Notes under the pieces: generated by a model
Database searches by the model: none
What the model saw: only the letters and a program-made list of their open reading frames with translations
What the model was told of the DNA's origin: nothing
DNA from: Chloracidobacterium sp. CP2_5A
Lineage (GTDB): Bacteria; Acidobacteriota; Blastocatellia; Chloracidobacteriales; Chloracidobacteriaceae
Direction: 5' to 3'
Length of the DNA: 64,000 bases
Assembly (NCBI GenBank): GCA_002254845.1
Contig: NKPT01000006.1
Coordinates: 1 to 64,000 of the forward strand
Position numbers and translations under genes: made by a program
In this document: in pieces, positions 37,791 through 47,279 of the stretch
How positions within the stretch are numbered: the stretch's first letter is position 1
How the letters are laid out: each line of letters starts with the position of its first letter

Positions 37791-39374
37791 ATGGAAGTGG
37801 ATGTAGCGGTCATCGGCGCGGGCGTGGCGGGCTTGACAGCGGCTGCCCTGCTGCAACGCGACGGCTATCGGACGCTGCTGCTCGAAGCCCATGACAAGGC
37901 GGGCGGCTGCGCAGGCTATTTTTTCCACAAGGGCTACCATTTCGACGCTGGAGCGACGGTCCTGATGGGGCTAGACGCGGACGGGCTGCACGCGCAGACG
38001 TTTGCGCGACTGGGCGCGGCGCTGCCGGAAAGCGCGCTCATTCGGCGCGTCTCGGCGCATCTCCCCGACCGGACAATCAACATTGACCATGATCAGGCGA
38101 CCTGGGCGCGCGAGCGCGTCGAGCGCTTTGCCCGCGACGCCGCCGAAGCCGAGCGACTGCGCGCCTTCTGGCGGCTGATTGACCGGACAGCGGACGCGAT
38201 GTGGGCGGCGACGGCGAAGCTGCCCGCCCTGCCGCTGCGCGGCTGGCGCGACATCGCGGCGAATTTGCGCTTGGTTTCGCCGGGCTTTATGAGCGTCGCC
38301 CCGTATCTCTTTTCAACGGTCGGCGACGCGCTGCGTCGTCACCGGCTGCAGGAGAATGCGCCGCTGCGGGCGTTTCTCGACGGGCTGTTGCTCATCACCG
38401 CTCAGGAAACCGCCGGCCGCGCGCCGTTCCTCAACGGCGCGGCCGGGCTGGATATTTACCGGCATGGGATTCGTCGCGCGCGGGGCGGCATGAAAGCCTT
38501 CATCAAAGCGCATGTGGAGGCGTTTCGAGCGTTGGGCGGCGTTTTGAAGCTGCGTCACCGCGTGACGCGCATCGCGCCGCAGCGCGGGGGCGGCTACTTG
38601 GTCGAGACCGAGCGCGGCTTAATCGCTCGCGCGCCGCGCGTTGTGGCGAATCTGCCGATCTGGAACCTGCCGGGGCTAATCGAGGCCGACCTGTCGGCGC
38701 GGCTGGCGCGCCCGCTTGAGAAAGCCGGAACCGGCTGGGGCGCGTTCACGCTCTACCTGGGCGTCCGGGCGGAGGTCATTCCCGACGACGCGCCGCTCAA
38801 TCACCAGGTTTTGCTCCGCTACAACGAGCCCTTCGAGGATGGTAACAGCGCGTTTCTGAGCCTGAGCGAGCCGGACGACCGAGCCAGCGCGCCGCCGGGC
38901 CGCCGGACGCTCAATATCTCAACGCATACCGAGGTTGACGGATGGTGGCGCGCCGACCCGGAAGCCTACGCCGCGCGGCGGGCGGAGGTCGCGGAGCGCC
39001 TGTTGACGGCGGCGGAGCGCGTCTTTCCCAACCTCCGCGACGGCATTGAGTGTCAGCTGCCGGGGACCCCCGTGACGTTTGCGCGCTACACGGGACGCGC
39101 GCGCGGGATGGTCGGCGGGCTGCGGACAACGCTCTGGAACAGCAACCTGTTCGGCATTGGCGCCCGCGACGCGGGGCTGCCGAACTTCTGGCTCGTGGGC
39201 GATACGGTCTTTCCGGGCCAGGGCACGCCGGCCTGCGCGCTGTCCGGCATCAACGCCTGGCGCGACATCACCGGCCGCTGGACGCTCCAGTCGCCGCCGT
39301 CGCGGGAGCCGGCGCCGGACGAACAGCCATCCGCGCTCAACCCCGCGCCGCCGCTTGCGCGGACGGCGCGCTGA
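37791..39374 (+). CDS. FAD-dependent carotenoid desaturase/isomerase-like oxidoreductase (CrtI/CrtISO family)
   Basis: 527 residues. The N-terminal dinucleotide fold is AVIGAGVAGLTAAALL followed by the LLLEAHDKAGGCAGYF segment. The C-terminal FAD signature has LVGDTVFPGQGTPACALSGINAW. This places it with phytoene-desaturase-related enzymes, probably a carotenoid desaturase, isomerase or hydratase-type relative. No phytoene synthase or lycopene cyclase is in the window, so the exact step is open. ATG 37791 gives the canonical short N-terminus; ATG 37731 would add a repeat-encoded extension. It follows miaA with its own -10 box. Confidence 0.85.
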   Translation: MEVDVAVIGAGVAGLTAAALLQRDGYRTLLLEAHDKAGGCAGYFFHKGYHFDAGATVLMGLDADGLHAQTFARLGAALPESALIRRVSAHLPDRTINIDHDQATWARERVERFARDAAEAERLRAFWRLIDRTADAMWAATAKLPALPLRGWRDIAANLRLVSPGFMSVAPYLFSTVGDALRRHRLQENAPLRAFLDGLLLITAQETAGRAPFLNGAAGLDIYRHGIRRARGGMKAFIKAHVEAFRALGGVLKLRHRVTRIAPQRGGGYLVETERGLIARAPRVVANLPIWNLPGLIEADLSARLARPLEKAGTGWGAFTLYLGVRAEVIPDDAPLNHQVLLRYNEPFEDGNSAFLSLSEPDDRASAPPGRRTLNISTHTEVDGWWRADPEAYAARRAEVAERLLTAAERVFPNLRDGIECQLPGTPVTFARYTGRARGMVGGLRTTLWNSNLFGIGARDAGLPNFWLVGDTVFPGQGTPACALSGINAWRDITGRWTLQSPPSREPAPDEQPSALNPAPPLARTAR

Positions 39375-39512
39375 CGGGCGCGGGGCCTTGTCAGCGCGAA
39401 CGGAAGCGGGTCGCTTTCCTCGCCCGGAAAAATCGTAAAGCGGCGACGGGCGCGGCGCTCTCGCAGCCCGCCAGAAAGCCCGGCCTAACGCGCGCTGGCC
39501 CCGGCGGCCGCG

Positions 39513-40949
39513 TCATTCGCTCAGGTAGCGGGCGACATTCGTCCGGTAGGCGAGCGCCGCCGGCGCTAGCCCCATCGCCGCCCCAAGCAGCAGCGTGCCG
39601 AAGACGACGGCGGCCTCAAACGGGACGTACCCCGTCAGCCAGCCCGGCCCGACTTCCAAGCGGGTCCAGGTCCACGGCGAAAGCGGCAGACCGCTAAGGA
39701 ATTTGAGCGTCGTCCCGGCCGTCGCCAGCAGCGCGTGGCCCAACAGGACGCCGACCAGCCCGCCCAGCGCGGCCGTCGCGGCGGCTTCCCACAGAAGCCA
39801 GGCGAAAATCGTCCGGCGGCGCGCGCCCAGCGCCCGCAGGACCGCGATTTCGCGCCGCCGCTCGGCCAGCGAGTTGTAAATCGCCACGAGCACCGACGCC
39901 GCCGCGACCGCCACCACCAACAGCGAGACCAGCAACAACGCCCGGTCAACCGTTCCGACAATAGCGAATAGCTTTTGCACCTCGACGCCCGGCAGCGCCG
40001 CTTGCGCGTCCTTGCCCTTGTTGATTTCGCGCTGCATGAGGAACAAGTAGCCGGGCGAGCGGAGCTTCACGATCACCGCGGTCACTTCGGCGATCTCGCG
40101 GGCGGGCGCAGCCGGTTGCGCAGGACTGGCCGGCGGCGCGGTCGGCGCTTCCGGCGGCGCGGCGGACGGCGGCTTGTGGCTGTGACCCCGGCCGTGGCGA
40201 TGCCCGCGGTCGTCATCCTGAGCGTCGGGCTTGGCGGGCGTTTCCGGCTCCGCGCCCAGCGCGTTGAGCTGGTCAAGCAGGCTTTGGCTCTGCTGACCAG
40301 CGCGGGCGTTGTCGTGGTGGATTTCATCCACGCTGCCGAGCGAAATGAAAATCACGCGGTCAAGCGGCGTGCCGGTTTCGCGCAGGACGCCCACGACCGT
40401 GAACGGCGCGTCTTCGTGTTCTTCGGCGGCGACCGTGTCCTCGACGCCATGCCGGGCGACGAACGTTTGACCTAGCCCCAGCTTCGCCTCGCGCGCGACA
40501 AGGCTTCCAACCACGGCTTCATAGTCGGCCGCGAACGGCCGTCCCTGCGCGACGGCGACCGGCTGACCGTCCTTGAGCTTGACAAGGCTGAAATACTCCG
40601 GCTCGGTGCCCACCAGCCGAAAGCCGCGGTAGTTGTCGCCTAGCGCCAGCGGCACGGCGTAGGCGACGCGGTCGTCGGCCTTGAGCTTGCGATAGTAGGC
40701 GTAGGGGATGTTACCCACCGGCGCGTCGAGGTGAAACACCGTGTTGAGCACAAGCTGGAGCGGCGAGCCCTTGGCGCCGACGACCAGCTCATAGGACGCC
40801 GCCACGTTGGCGAAGCTCGCCTGCGCCTGCTGGCGCAGCGCCGTAATGGCCGTCGCCAGCGCCACGCCCAGCGCAATCGAGAGCGCCGTCAGGCAGGTCG
40901 AGAGCCAGCGTTGGCGCAGGTTGCGATAGATGACCGTGAGTGTCTGCAT
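39513..40949 (-). CDS. MacB/DevC-type ABC permease with a His-rich extracytoplasmic loop
   Basis: 478 residues. An N-terminal helix (about 18-40), a large extracytoplasmic domain and three C-terminal helices form an FtsX-type permease. Residues about 245-258 carry [14 protein letters not shown], flanked by Pro/Ala-rich linkers, a likely metal-binding loop. [18 protein letters not shown] is the coupling loop. It pairs with the ATPase gene upstream on the same strand. A CobW-type metallochaperone is divergently encoded. Zinc- or other metal-linked export or envelope handling is inferred. ATG 40949 is chosen by alignment; the frame open to 41075 is not conserved. Confidence 0.86.
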   Translation of the reverse strand: MQTLTVIYRNLRQRWLSTCLTALSIALGVALATAITALRQQAQASFANVAASYELVVGAKGSPLQLVLNTVFHLDAPVGNIPYAYYRKLKADDRVAYAVPLALGDNYRGFRLVGTEPEYFSLVKLKDGQPVAVAQGRPFAADYEAVVGSLVAREAKLGLGQTFVARHGVEDTVAAEEHEDAPFTVVGVLRETGTPLDRVIFISLGSVDEIHHDNARAGQQSQSLLDQLNALGAEPETPAKPDAQDDDRGHRHGRGHSHKPPSAAPPEAPTAPPASPAQPAAPAREIAEVTAVIVKLRSPGYLFLMQREINKGKDAQAALPGVEVQKLFAIVGTVDRALLLVSLLVVAVAAASVLVAIYNSLAERRREIAVLRALGARRRTIFAWLLWEAAATAALGGLVGVLLGHALLATAGTTLKFLSGLPLSPWTWTRLEVGPGWLTGYVPFEAAVVFGTLLLGAAMGLAPAALAYRTNVARYLSE

Positions 40950-40971
40950 GGCTGGTTGGCGGTCGCCCCGC

Positions 40972-41643
40972 TCAGTTGACGCGGTTGATGTCGGAAAGGC
41001 GCAGCGTGGTTGGGAAGCGCCGCGCGACGGCTTCATCGTGCGTGACCACGATGAGCGCCGCGCCAATTTCGGCACACAGCTTTTGCATCAAGTCCAGGAC
41101 GGCGTCCCGATTGCGGGCGTCCAGCGCGCTGGTCGGCTCATCCGCTAGCGCTAGCTTCGGGCGATTCGCCAGGGCGCGCGCAATCCCGACGCGTTGCTGC
41201 TGTCCGGCGGAAAGCTGGCGCGGAAAGTAGCGCGCCCGCTCCCGCAGCCCAACCTTGGCCAGCAAATCGAGGGCGTGAGCCTTCCCGGCGCGATTATCGG
41301 CGAATTTCATGCCCAGCGCCACGTTTTCCAGCGCCGTAAAGGCCGGCAGCAGGTGGATGCTCTGAAACACGTAGCCGATGTGCGCGGCGCGAAAGCGGTC
41401 GCGGCGCGCCTCGTCAAGGCGCGCGATGTCGGTGTCGTCGAGCCGGACTTCGCCCGCGTCCGGCGTGACAATCCCAGCGATGACGTTGAGCAAGGTGGTC
41501 TTGCCGGAACCGCTCGCGCCGACCAGCGCGACTTGCTCGCCGGCGGCGACCGCCCAAGTCGGCACATCGAGAACGCGCGCCGGCGGCTCGCCATCAGGGC
41601 TGGGGTAAGCCAATTGAAGATTGCGCAGGCTGAGCATGGCCAT
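40972..41643 (-). CDS. ABC transporter ATPase (LolD/MacB type)
   Basis: 223 residues. Walker [15 protein letters not shown]-loop [12 protein letters not shown], signature [15 protein letters not shown], Walker [13 protein letters not shown] and H-loop VVTHDEAVA are all intact. The partner is the His-rich permease 22 bases downstream. Possible starts are ATG 41643 and ATG 41637. A frame open to 42090 is antisense to the CobW gene and should be ignored. Confidence 0.93.
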   Translation of the reverse strand: MAMLSLRNLQLAYPSPDGEPPARVLDVPTWAVAAGEQVALVGASGSGKTTLLNVIAGIVTPDAGEVRLDDTDIARLDEARRDRFRAAHIGYVFQSIHLLPAFTALENVALGMKFADNRAGKAHALDLLAKVGLRERARYFPRQLSAGQQQRVGIARALANRPKLALADEPTSALDARNRDAVLDLMQKLCAEIGAALIVVTHDEAVARRFPTTLRLSDINRVN

Positions 41644-41687
41644 CCGGTTGCTGAAACTGACGCCGACACGCCGGGGGCGGTTGCGGC

Positions 41688-41701
41688 TAGGAGTATTCCT
41701 A
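41688..41701. promoter_or_regulatory. Short inverted repeat between divergent metal-handling genes
   Basis: TAGGA and TCCTA flank GTAT (41688-41701) in the 172-base interval between the ABC ATPase and CobW-type genes. It is a candidate shared operator, with no resemblance to a regulator site that I can name. Confidence 0.3.
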
Positions 41702-41815
41702 ACTACAGTCAGGAGGTAGCACAATCTACTCGATGTGGGAACGGGCGCGAAAGCCGCCGGTTCCCGAAATCGCGTCTTTGAGCGAAACATTTTTGGACAA
41801 GCGAGGCATAAGGCG

Positions 41816-43168
41816 ATGTCATCGGGAACTGCCGCGGAGCGCGTGCCGGTCACGGTGTTGACGGGCTTTTTGGGAGCGGGGAAAACCACGCTGCTAAACC
41901 GGCTACTGACCGAGCGGCACGGCAAGCGAATTGCCGTCATCGAGAACGAGTTTGGCGAGGTCGGCGTGGACAACGAGCTGGTCATTGACGCCGAAGAGGA
42001 AATCTTCGAGATGAACAACGGGTGCATCTGCTGCACCGTCCGGGGCGATCTCATCCGCATTCTCGGCAATCTGATGAAGCGCAGGGACAAGTTTGACTAC
42101 ATCCTCGTCGAGACGACCGGCCTGGCCGACCCGGGACCCGTGGCGCAGACCTTCTTCGTGGACGACGAGGCGCGGCGCAAAACGCGCTTGGACGGCATCG
42201 TGACGCTTGTGGACGCCAAGCACGTCTGGGAGCATTTCGATACAAGCGAGGTCAAAGAGCAAATCGCCTTTGCCGACGTCATCCTGATCAACAAAACCGA
42301 TCTGGCGGACGCGGAGACGCTTGACCGGCTGGAGCGACGCATCCGCGCGATGAACGCCACGGCGAAAGTTCTGCGCGCGCAGCAGTCCAACGTCCCGGCG
42401 GACGCCCTGCTCGACATCGGCGCGTTCGACTTGAACCGGGCGCTGGCGGTGGATCCGCAGTTTTTGGAGCCGGAGTATCCGTTTGAATATGGCGGCGCGT
42501 ACGAGCTGGCGGCCGGGCGGTACGAGCTTGTCATGCAGCCCGGACCCGACCCTGAAATGGACGCCGCGCTGCTGCCCGTCCCCGCCGGCGCGGAAGACGG
42601 CTTGGCGGCGACGGCCGACCGCGCCTTGGTTGTCTTCTCCGACGAGCCGGATTTGATGACGACAGGGAGCGTGATGACGCCGGGCGAGCGATTGCGGCGG
42701 CTGTGTCTGGAAGCCGCCGGCCCGACGACCTTTGTCTTTGAAGTTGAGCAAGATGGACGGTATGCGCTCTTTACCCGGCATCACCCCGACGAGTTCGCGG
42801 CCGCGCTCCGCCGCGACGGCCGCGAGATCGCGCCGACGGCGAGCCGGGCGTACAAGCCTGACCACGAACATGACGACGAGGTGTCGTCGGTTGGGATCAC
42901 GACGCCGGGCGATCTCGATCCGAAAAAGCTCAATGCGTGGCTGGGCGACTTGCTCCAGAGCCAAGGGCCGGACATTTTTCGGATGAAGGGCGTTTTGAGC
43001 ATCGCGGGCGATCCGCGCCGGTTTGTGTTTCAGGGCGTCCACATGATGTTTGACGGTCGCCCCGACCGCGAATGGGGCGCGGAGCCGCGCCACAACGCGC
43101 TGGTCTTCATTGGGCGCAACCTCGACCGGGCGGCGCTGGAAGCGAGCTTCCGAGCGTGTTTAGCATAG
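41816..43168 (+). CDS. CobW/COG0523-family GTPase metallochaperone
   Basis: 450 residues. GFLGAGKTTLLN is the P-loop, GCICCTVRGD holds the CxCC metal motif, ETTGLADP and NKTDL complete the GTPase, and a CobW C-terminal domain follows. An insertion of about 120 residues separates the two domains, with an acidic His-containing segment (PDHEHDDEV). COG0523 proteins insert or buffer zinc, cobalt or other metals. Location opposite a His-rich ABC exporter supports a metal-homeostasis role more than B12 assembly. AAGG precedes ATG 41816; an upstream frame to 41735 is less likely. Confidence 0.9.
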   Translation: MSSGTAAERVPVTVLTGFLGAGKTTLLNRLLTERHGKRIAVIENEFGEVGVDNELVIDAEEEIFEMNNGCICCTVRGDLIRILGNLMKRRDKFDYILVETTGLADPGPVAQTFFVDDEARRKTRLDGIVTLVDAKHVWEHFDTSEVKEQIAFADVILINKTDLADAETLDRLERRIRAMNATAKVLRAQQSNVPADALLDIGAFDLNRALAVDPQFLEPEYPFEYGGAYELAAGRYELVMQPGPDPEMDAALLPVPAGAEDGLAATADRALVVFSDEPDLMTTGSVMTPGERLRRLCLEAAGPTTFVFEVEQDGRYALFTRHHPDEFAAALRRDGREIAPTASRAYKPDHEHDDEVSSVGITTPGDLDPKKLNAWLGDLLQSQGPDIFRMKGVLSIAGDPRRFVFQGVHMMFDGRPDREWGAEPRHNALVFIGRNLDRAALEASFRACLA

Positions 43169-43485
43169 CTTGAGCGGGACGGCGCCAGGGCCATCCCCGC
43201 GCCGCTCGCCGCGGCGGGAAGCGGACGAGCGCCCTCAGTCCGCGATCGCAGATGAAAAGCCGCATGCAAGCGACTGACCGGAAAAGCCGCTCAGGACTTC
43301 CGGCAGCGACTCGGGGGATGGTATCGCCGCCGCCGCTGGAGTATGATCCGTAATAGCTGGCTGCCGTCGGCCGCGTCTCTCTATGGGCGCGTCGTCACCA
43401 AGGTTACGCTATCGTTCTTTTTTTCGCAGAAAGCTTGTCTTGCGCGCTGCAGCGCCCATCCGGTCTCGTTGGCGAGTAATGACCA
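43169..43485. other. Intergenic interval of 317 bases
   Basis: No gene, tRNA or convincing repeat is seen. A T-rich stretch (TTCTTTTTTTC near 43413) lies about 70 bases before the next start and could lie near its promoter, but no good -35/-10 pair is evident. Confidence 0.5.
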
Positions 43486-46400
43486 ATGGCCCAGAAAATA
43501 CGTGATTGTCTGAACGTTGCCGAGTTTACCCCGGTAGACTTCGCCACGCCGGGCTGGGAACGCGAGCTGCTTCAGCGGGCGCTGCTGACCTATGAGTTTG
43601 GCGATGTCCTTCAGCGGTTGAGCGCGCGGCTGGTCGAGCTGACGCCGGCGGGGCACCGCGCCTCGCTGCTGGTTGGGCCGCCCGGCAGCGGCAAGTCGTT
43701 TTTGTTGCGGCTGGTTCACGCGCTGGCGCAGTCCGCCGGCAAGTCGCTCGGTCAGGCTTCGCGGCGGCTACAGGATATTCACGCCCAGCTTGGGCCGCGG
43801 CGCTGGCAGGTGGTTGGCTTTTACGGCGGGCAAATCGCCCAGCCGGAAATCGCGTCGGCGTCGCTGGAGTACTTGGGGCGCTTCGTCAGCTACGCGCTGA
43901 CGGCGGACGGCTTATCCTCGGCAAGCGCGACGCCGGCCGTATCCGACATCCTCGCGGCTTGTCAGTCTCTCCCCCCTGGCGAGGGGGTGGTCGTTCTGAT
44001 TGACGGGCTTGACGACCTGCTGCACAAGCGCCCGTTTCGCGCGGCGGGGCTGGTGGTGGAAACCCTGGAGCTGCTGAGTCAGGTCTCGCGGCAGTCGCCG
44101 CTTTGCGTCTATGTTTCGGCGACGGACGTTTTGCTCGACCCAGTTAAGGGTCGCCGGCTGTCGGCGGAACAGGTGGCGACGCTGCTTGGCAACTATGCCA
44201 TTGAGTATCTCGGCGAAAACGCCATCCCGGCGCTGATCGGCGCGCATTTGCTGACCAAAAACGCGCGCCAGCGGCATGCAGTCGCGCAGGTGCGCGAGCA
44301 GCTTCAATCAAAGCTCCCGGAGCTGCAACTGGATGAGCAGCGGCTCATCAACCTCTATCCGCTGCATCCGATGGCCTGGGATATTGGCGTTCGCCTGCGG
44401 CGGCACTTGAGCGGCTTCTCTTTTCCGGCCTTCGCGCTGAAGGCGGCCGAGCGCATTCGGAATCGTCCGGCGGAAGGGCTCTTCACCGTGGACGAGATGT
44501 TTGACGCCTTGGAGTCGCGGCTGCGCGCCGTGCCGACCTTCGCCCACGCCTTTGAGAACTATGATCAGGCCGTGGAGGCGGTGCTGCCGCGCATCAGCCA
44601 GGGTCAGCGACTGCACACCCGCATGCTGCTCAAGGCGATGCTCATGCACTCGCTGGCCGGGATTCCCGCGACCGTGCGCAACCTAACCAACGCTATTCTG
44701 TTTTATGACCTCTACGGCCAGAAGCCGACCTATAAGCTATCGGCCGCCCTGCTTCAGCAAATCAAGGCGCTGGCGAAAAACGCCATCGTCACGGAGGGCG
44801 CGGCGGACGAGCGGGAGTATCGGTTCGCGCTACAGCCGGGCGAGGCCCTTGACAATATCGTCGCCGCGCAGGCGAGCGGGCTGAGCGACAACGACCCGCG
44901 CCTTAATCTGGCGCTCCTTGCGTCCGGAAGCCAGCTCTTTGAGGACTTTCCGCTTGGGTTCGCCACGGAGGGGGATAAGCTGTGGGTGATGCGCTGCGCC
45001 AGCCTGTGGCATATCATCCAGCAGGACGCGCTTGGGATTGTCTGGGAGCCGGCCCAGGCTCAGCGCGGCAGCGACCATCAGATGCGCGTCCATTTTCCGC
45101 GGCGCGCCGGGCAGGCGGATTTTGACATTGAAACCCTGCGCGCCAGCGACGTCGGGACGCACTGGCTGCCGGGGGCGCTCGACCCGGAAGACATCTGGGC
45201 GCTCAAGCGGCTGGTGTTCCTCTCCGACCCGACGCTGCTTGGCGGCAGCGCGCTGACCGACGCGGCCGCTCAGCGCGTCTTTGACGAGGCGAGGCAGACG
45301 GGGCTGGCGCTCTTCCGACGCAAGTATCTCTCCGAAGGGCGCTTCGTCTTTCGGAGCGGAACGGTCAGCGATGTCCCGCTGCCGACCTCGCCCGCGCCGT
45401 GGCAGATGTGGGAATGGCTTCTGCCGCTCACGTCGCCGACTTCTCCGGAGGGGGCGCCCGACGCGCTGTCGCTCGACGCGGCTCTGTGGATTGGCCATCT
45501 CGCCGCGCCAGCGCGCCAGCGCGTCGAGATGTTCATTCCCGAGGACGTTGAGCGGGCGCTATCGGAGCTTGGCGCTTACTATTACGCCTGGCGGCAGCGC
45601 GACCTTTCAAAAGCCATCGAGACGCTGTCGCAGGCGCCGGAGCAGGAAACCGAAATCTGGGACGCGATTCGCGTCGTCCGGCGGTTTGAGCGGGTCGCCA
45701 CCCACGCCCGCCACGCCCTCGCGCACAGGTCCATCACGGAAGAGCTGGAAGAAATTATCCTGCTTTTCGACAGCGACCTGGACGCCTTCTGGCGCGACCG
45801 CGCCACGCTGGAGATGGTTTATAGCTATAGCCAGGCGCAGGCGAGCTGCGAGGCCAAGCTGCGGTACCTCAATGAGAGCTTCGTCACCAATAATCCGGTC
45901 GCCGAGCGGATTCGCTCCACCTTCAAGCTCCGGGGCGCGCCGCCGTGGCAGTTGTTTTACGCCAACAATCGCAAGCAAGTGGATTTGGCGTTCGGGGCGT
46001 TTCAGCCGGCCTATGCTGAGTTTTACAGCTTGCTTCACGCCGGCGCGACGCAGTCCAGCGTCATCGAGCCGCTGTGCACGCGACTGGTTTCCAGTCCTGA
46101 ATGGCAAAACATGGAAATGATCACGCAGCTCAGCATTAGCCGGCAGGACTTTCTCGTGGACGCCATCAACGAAATCTCGAACCTTTATCAAATGGTGTGC
46201 ACGGAGCCAGTTGACGAAATTCTGCTCGTTCAGCCCAAATGCCGCTGCGGCTTCGCCCCGGAAGAGGCGGGACGGCTGCGCGCCGCGGAGGAGCGCGCCT
46301 TGAGCTTGATTCGGCGCGGGCTTGACATTCACCGAGATATTCTGCGCGGCCTGCGCGAGGAGATTCGGGAGCGCCTCAAGCGGCGCCGACAGCAGGTTTC

Positions 46401-46503
46401 GCCGGAAACCATTCACAAAATCGCGGCGCTCGTCGGAAACGACGCCATGCCGTTGCTCGATGACGAAACCGTGAGGGTTCTGAATGAAGTGATCGCCGGG
46501 TAG
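43486..46503 (+). CDS. Large P-loop ATPase of unknown function
   Basis: 1005 residues. LLVGPPGSGKSFLLRLV is Walker A (about 62-75) and GVVVLIDGLDDLL is a Walker B-like strand (about 166). A VYVSATDVLLDP sensor-like segment and a LYPLHPMAWDIGVRLRRHLS segment follow. The remainder is long and helical with a Cys pair (KCRCGF) near 918 and a basic C-terminus. Length, P-loop and the HPMA segment recall the BrxC/PglY (DUF6079-like) ATPases of BREX phage defence, but no PglX, PglZ or other BREX gene is adjacent. I cannot assign a function. The ATG has no strong Shine-Dalgarno site. It is followed closely by the nitrogen-sensing gene run. Confidence 0.82.
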   Translation: MAQKIRDCLNVAEFTPVDFATPGWERELLQRALLTYEFGDVLQRLSARLVELTPAGHRASLLVGPPGSGKSFLLRLVHALAQSAGKSLGQASRRLQDIHAQLGPRRWQVVGFYGGQIAQPEIASASLEYLGRFVSYALTADGLSSASATPAVSDILAACQSLPPGEGVVVLIDGLDDLLHKRPFRAAGLVVETLELLSQVSRQSPLCVYVSATDVLLDPVKGRRLSAEQVATLLGNYAIEYLGENAIPALIGAHLLTKNARQRHAVAQVREQLQSKLPELQLDEQRLINLYPLHPMAWDIGVRLRRHLSGFSFPAFALKAAERIRNRPAEGLFTVDEMFDALESRLRAVPTFAHAFENYDQAVEAVLPRISQGQRLHTRMLLKAMLMHSLAGIPATVRNLTNAILFYDLYGQKPTYKLSAALLQQIKALAKNAIVTEGAADEREYRFALQPGEALDNIVAAQASGLSDNDPRLNLALLASGSQLFEDFPLGFATEGDKLWVMRCASLWHIIQQDALGIVWEPAQAQRGSDHQMRVHFPRRAGQADFDIETLRASDVGTHWLPGALDPEDIWALKRLVFLSDPTLLGGSALTDAAAQRVFDEARQTGLALFRRKYLSEGRFVFRSGTVSDVPLPTSPAPWQMWEWLLPLTSPTSPEGAPDALSLDAALWIGHLAAPARQRVEMFIPEDVERALSELGAYYYAWRQRDLSKAIETLSQAPEQETEIWDAIRVVRRFERVATHARHALAHRSITEELEEIILLFDSDLDAFWRDRATLEMVYSYSQAQASCEAKLRYLNESFVTNNPVAERIRSTFKLRGAPPWQLFYANNRKQVDLAFGAFQPAYAEFYSLLHAGATQSSVIEPLCTRLVSSPEWQNMEMITQLSISRQDFLVDAINEISNLYQMVCTEPVDEILLVQPKCRCGFAPEEAGRLRAAEERALSLIRRGLDIHRDILRGLREEIRERLKRRRQQVSPETIHKIAALVGNDAMPLLDDETVRVLNEVIAG

Positions 46504-46530
46504 CCGCCGCTTATCATACGAAACGCCTCT

Positions 46531-46860
46531 ATGGTCAAGACTGAACGCACGTATCTCGGCAAGCTCGGCCTGATTTTCAACTCTCGGTACATCACGCAAA
46601 CCGATGACGATCGAGTGGAGTATCGCTACATTGCCTCTTGCGGCGAGAGCTATTTGTTTGAAGTTGTTGGCGACGATGTGTATATCGTGGCTGAAAACGG
46701 CGACTTTGACGAGTTTGAGGCTTACGCCCGGCACTTGGCCGAGGAAGTTTACCCGGCGCAGCGCGCCGCTCAGGCCGCTGCGCAGGAAGTCGCCGCCCGG
46801 CCAGCCGCGGACGGCGACGCGCCGGCCGGCGCGTCGCGAAAAGGCAGGAGCGCTCCATGA
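46531..46860 (+). CDS. Small protein ahead of PII, unknown function
   Basis: 109 residues. The N-terminal 75 look like a compact alpha/beta domain (KLGLIFNSRYITQTDDDRVEYRY, YLFEVVGDDVYIVAENGDFDEF), with an Ala/Pro-rich tail. No family is recognised. The stop overlaps the PII start (ATGA), so it belongs to the PII-Amt transcript and may be a regulatory partner. It begins 27 bases after the large ATPase gene and could be cotranscribed with it. Confidence 0.72.
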   Translation: MVKTERTYLGKLGLIFNSRYITQTDDDRVEYRYIASCGESYLFEVVGDDVYIVAENGDFDEFEAYARHLAEEVYPAQRAAQAAAQEVAARPAADGDAPAGASRKGRSAP

Positions 46861-47279
46861 AACTCATCACGGCTATTATTCGCCCAGAGCGGCTGGCAGA
46901 GGTCAAGTCCGCTCTTTTTCGGGTTGGCGTGACGGGACTCTCCGTTAGCGGCGTCCGGGGCCATGGGGGCGAGCCGGAGATTGTCGAGCATGTCCGCGGA
47001 CAGCGCATCGTGGTCGAGTTCACTGAGAAGGTTGAGCTGCGCATGGCCGTCTCCGAGCCGTTTGTCGAGCCGGCGGTGGCAGCCATCCTGACGGCGGCCC
47101 GCACCGGCGCGGTTGGCGACGGGAAAATCTTTATCCAATCGCTGGAGCGCGTGATTCGCATCCGCACCGGCGAGGAAAATGAAGCCGCCCTGACGCCGCT
47201 CACCGCCGAAGAAGTGCAGGCGCGGGCGTTGCAGGAAGCGCCCGACAAAGGGACGGCCAACCTTGGGAAAGCGCCATGA
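46857..47279 (+). CDS. PII-family signal protein with an atypical T-loop
   Basis: 140 residues, about 28 longer than typical GlnB/GlnK because of a C-terminal extension. The N-terminal strand (MKLITAIIRPERL) and the B- and C-loops (GAVGDGKIFIQSLERVIRIRTGEEN) are canonical, including the ATP-binding Lys and Arg residues. In the T-loop the uridylylation Tyr51 position is Val, and the conserved R-Q-K stretch is replaced by Gly-Glu-Pro. Classical uridylylation is therefore unlikely, and 2-oxoglutarate binding may be altered. Overlaps the amt start (ATGA), so control of that transporter is the likely job. Confidence 0.88.
   Translation: MKLITAIIRPERLAEVKSALFRVGVTGLSVSGVRGHGGEPEIVEHVRGQRIVVEFTEKVELRMAVSEPFVEPAVAAILTAARTGAVGDGKIFIQSLERVIRIRTGEENEAALTPLTAEEVQARALQEAPDKGTANLGKAP

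Noticed and set aside
40972-42090. A 372-residue version of the ABC ATPase
   Set aside because: The extra 149 residues are antisense to the CobW-type gene; ABC similarity begins only at ATG 41643.
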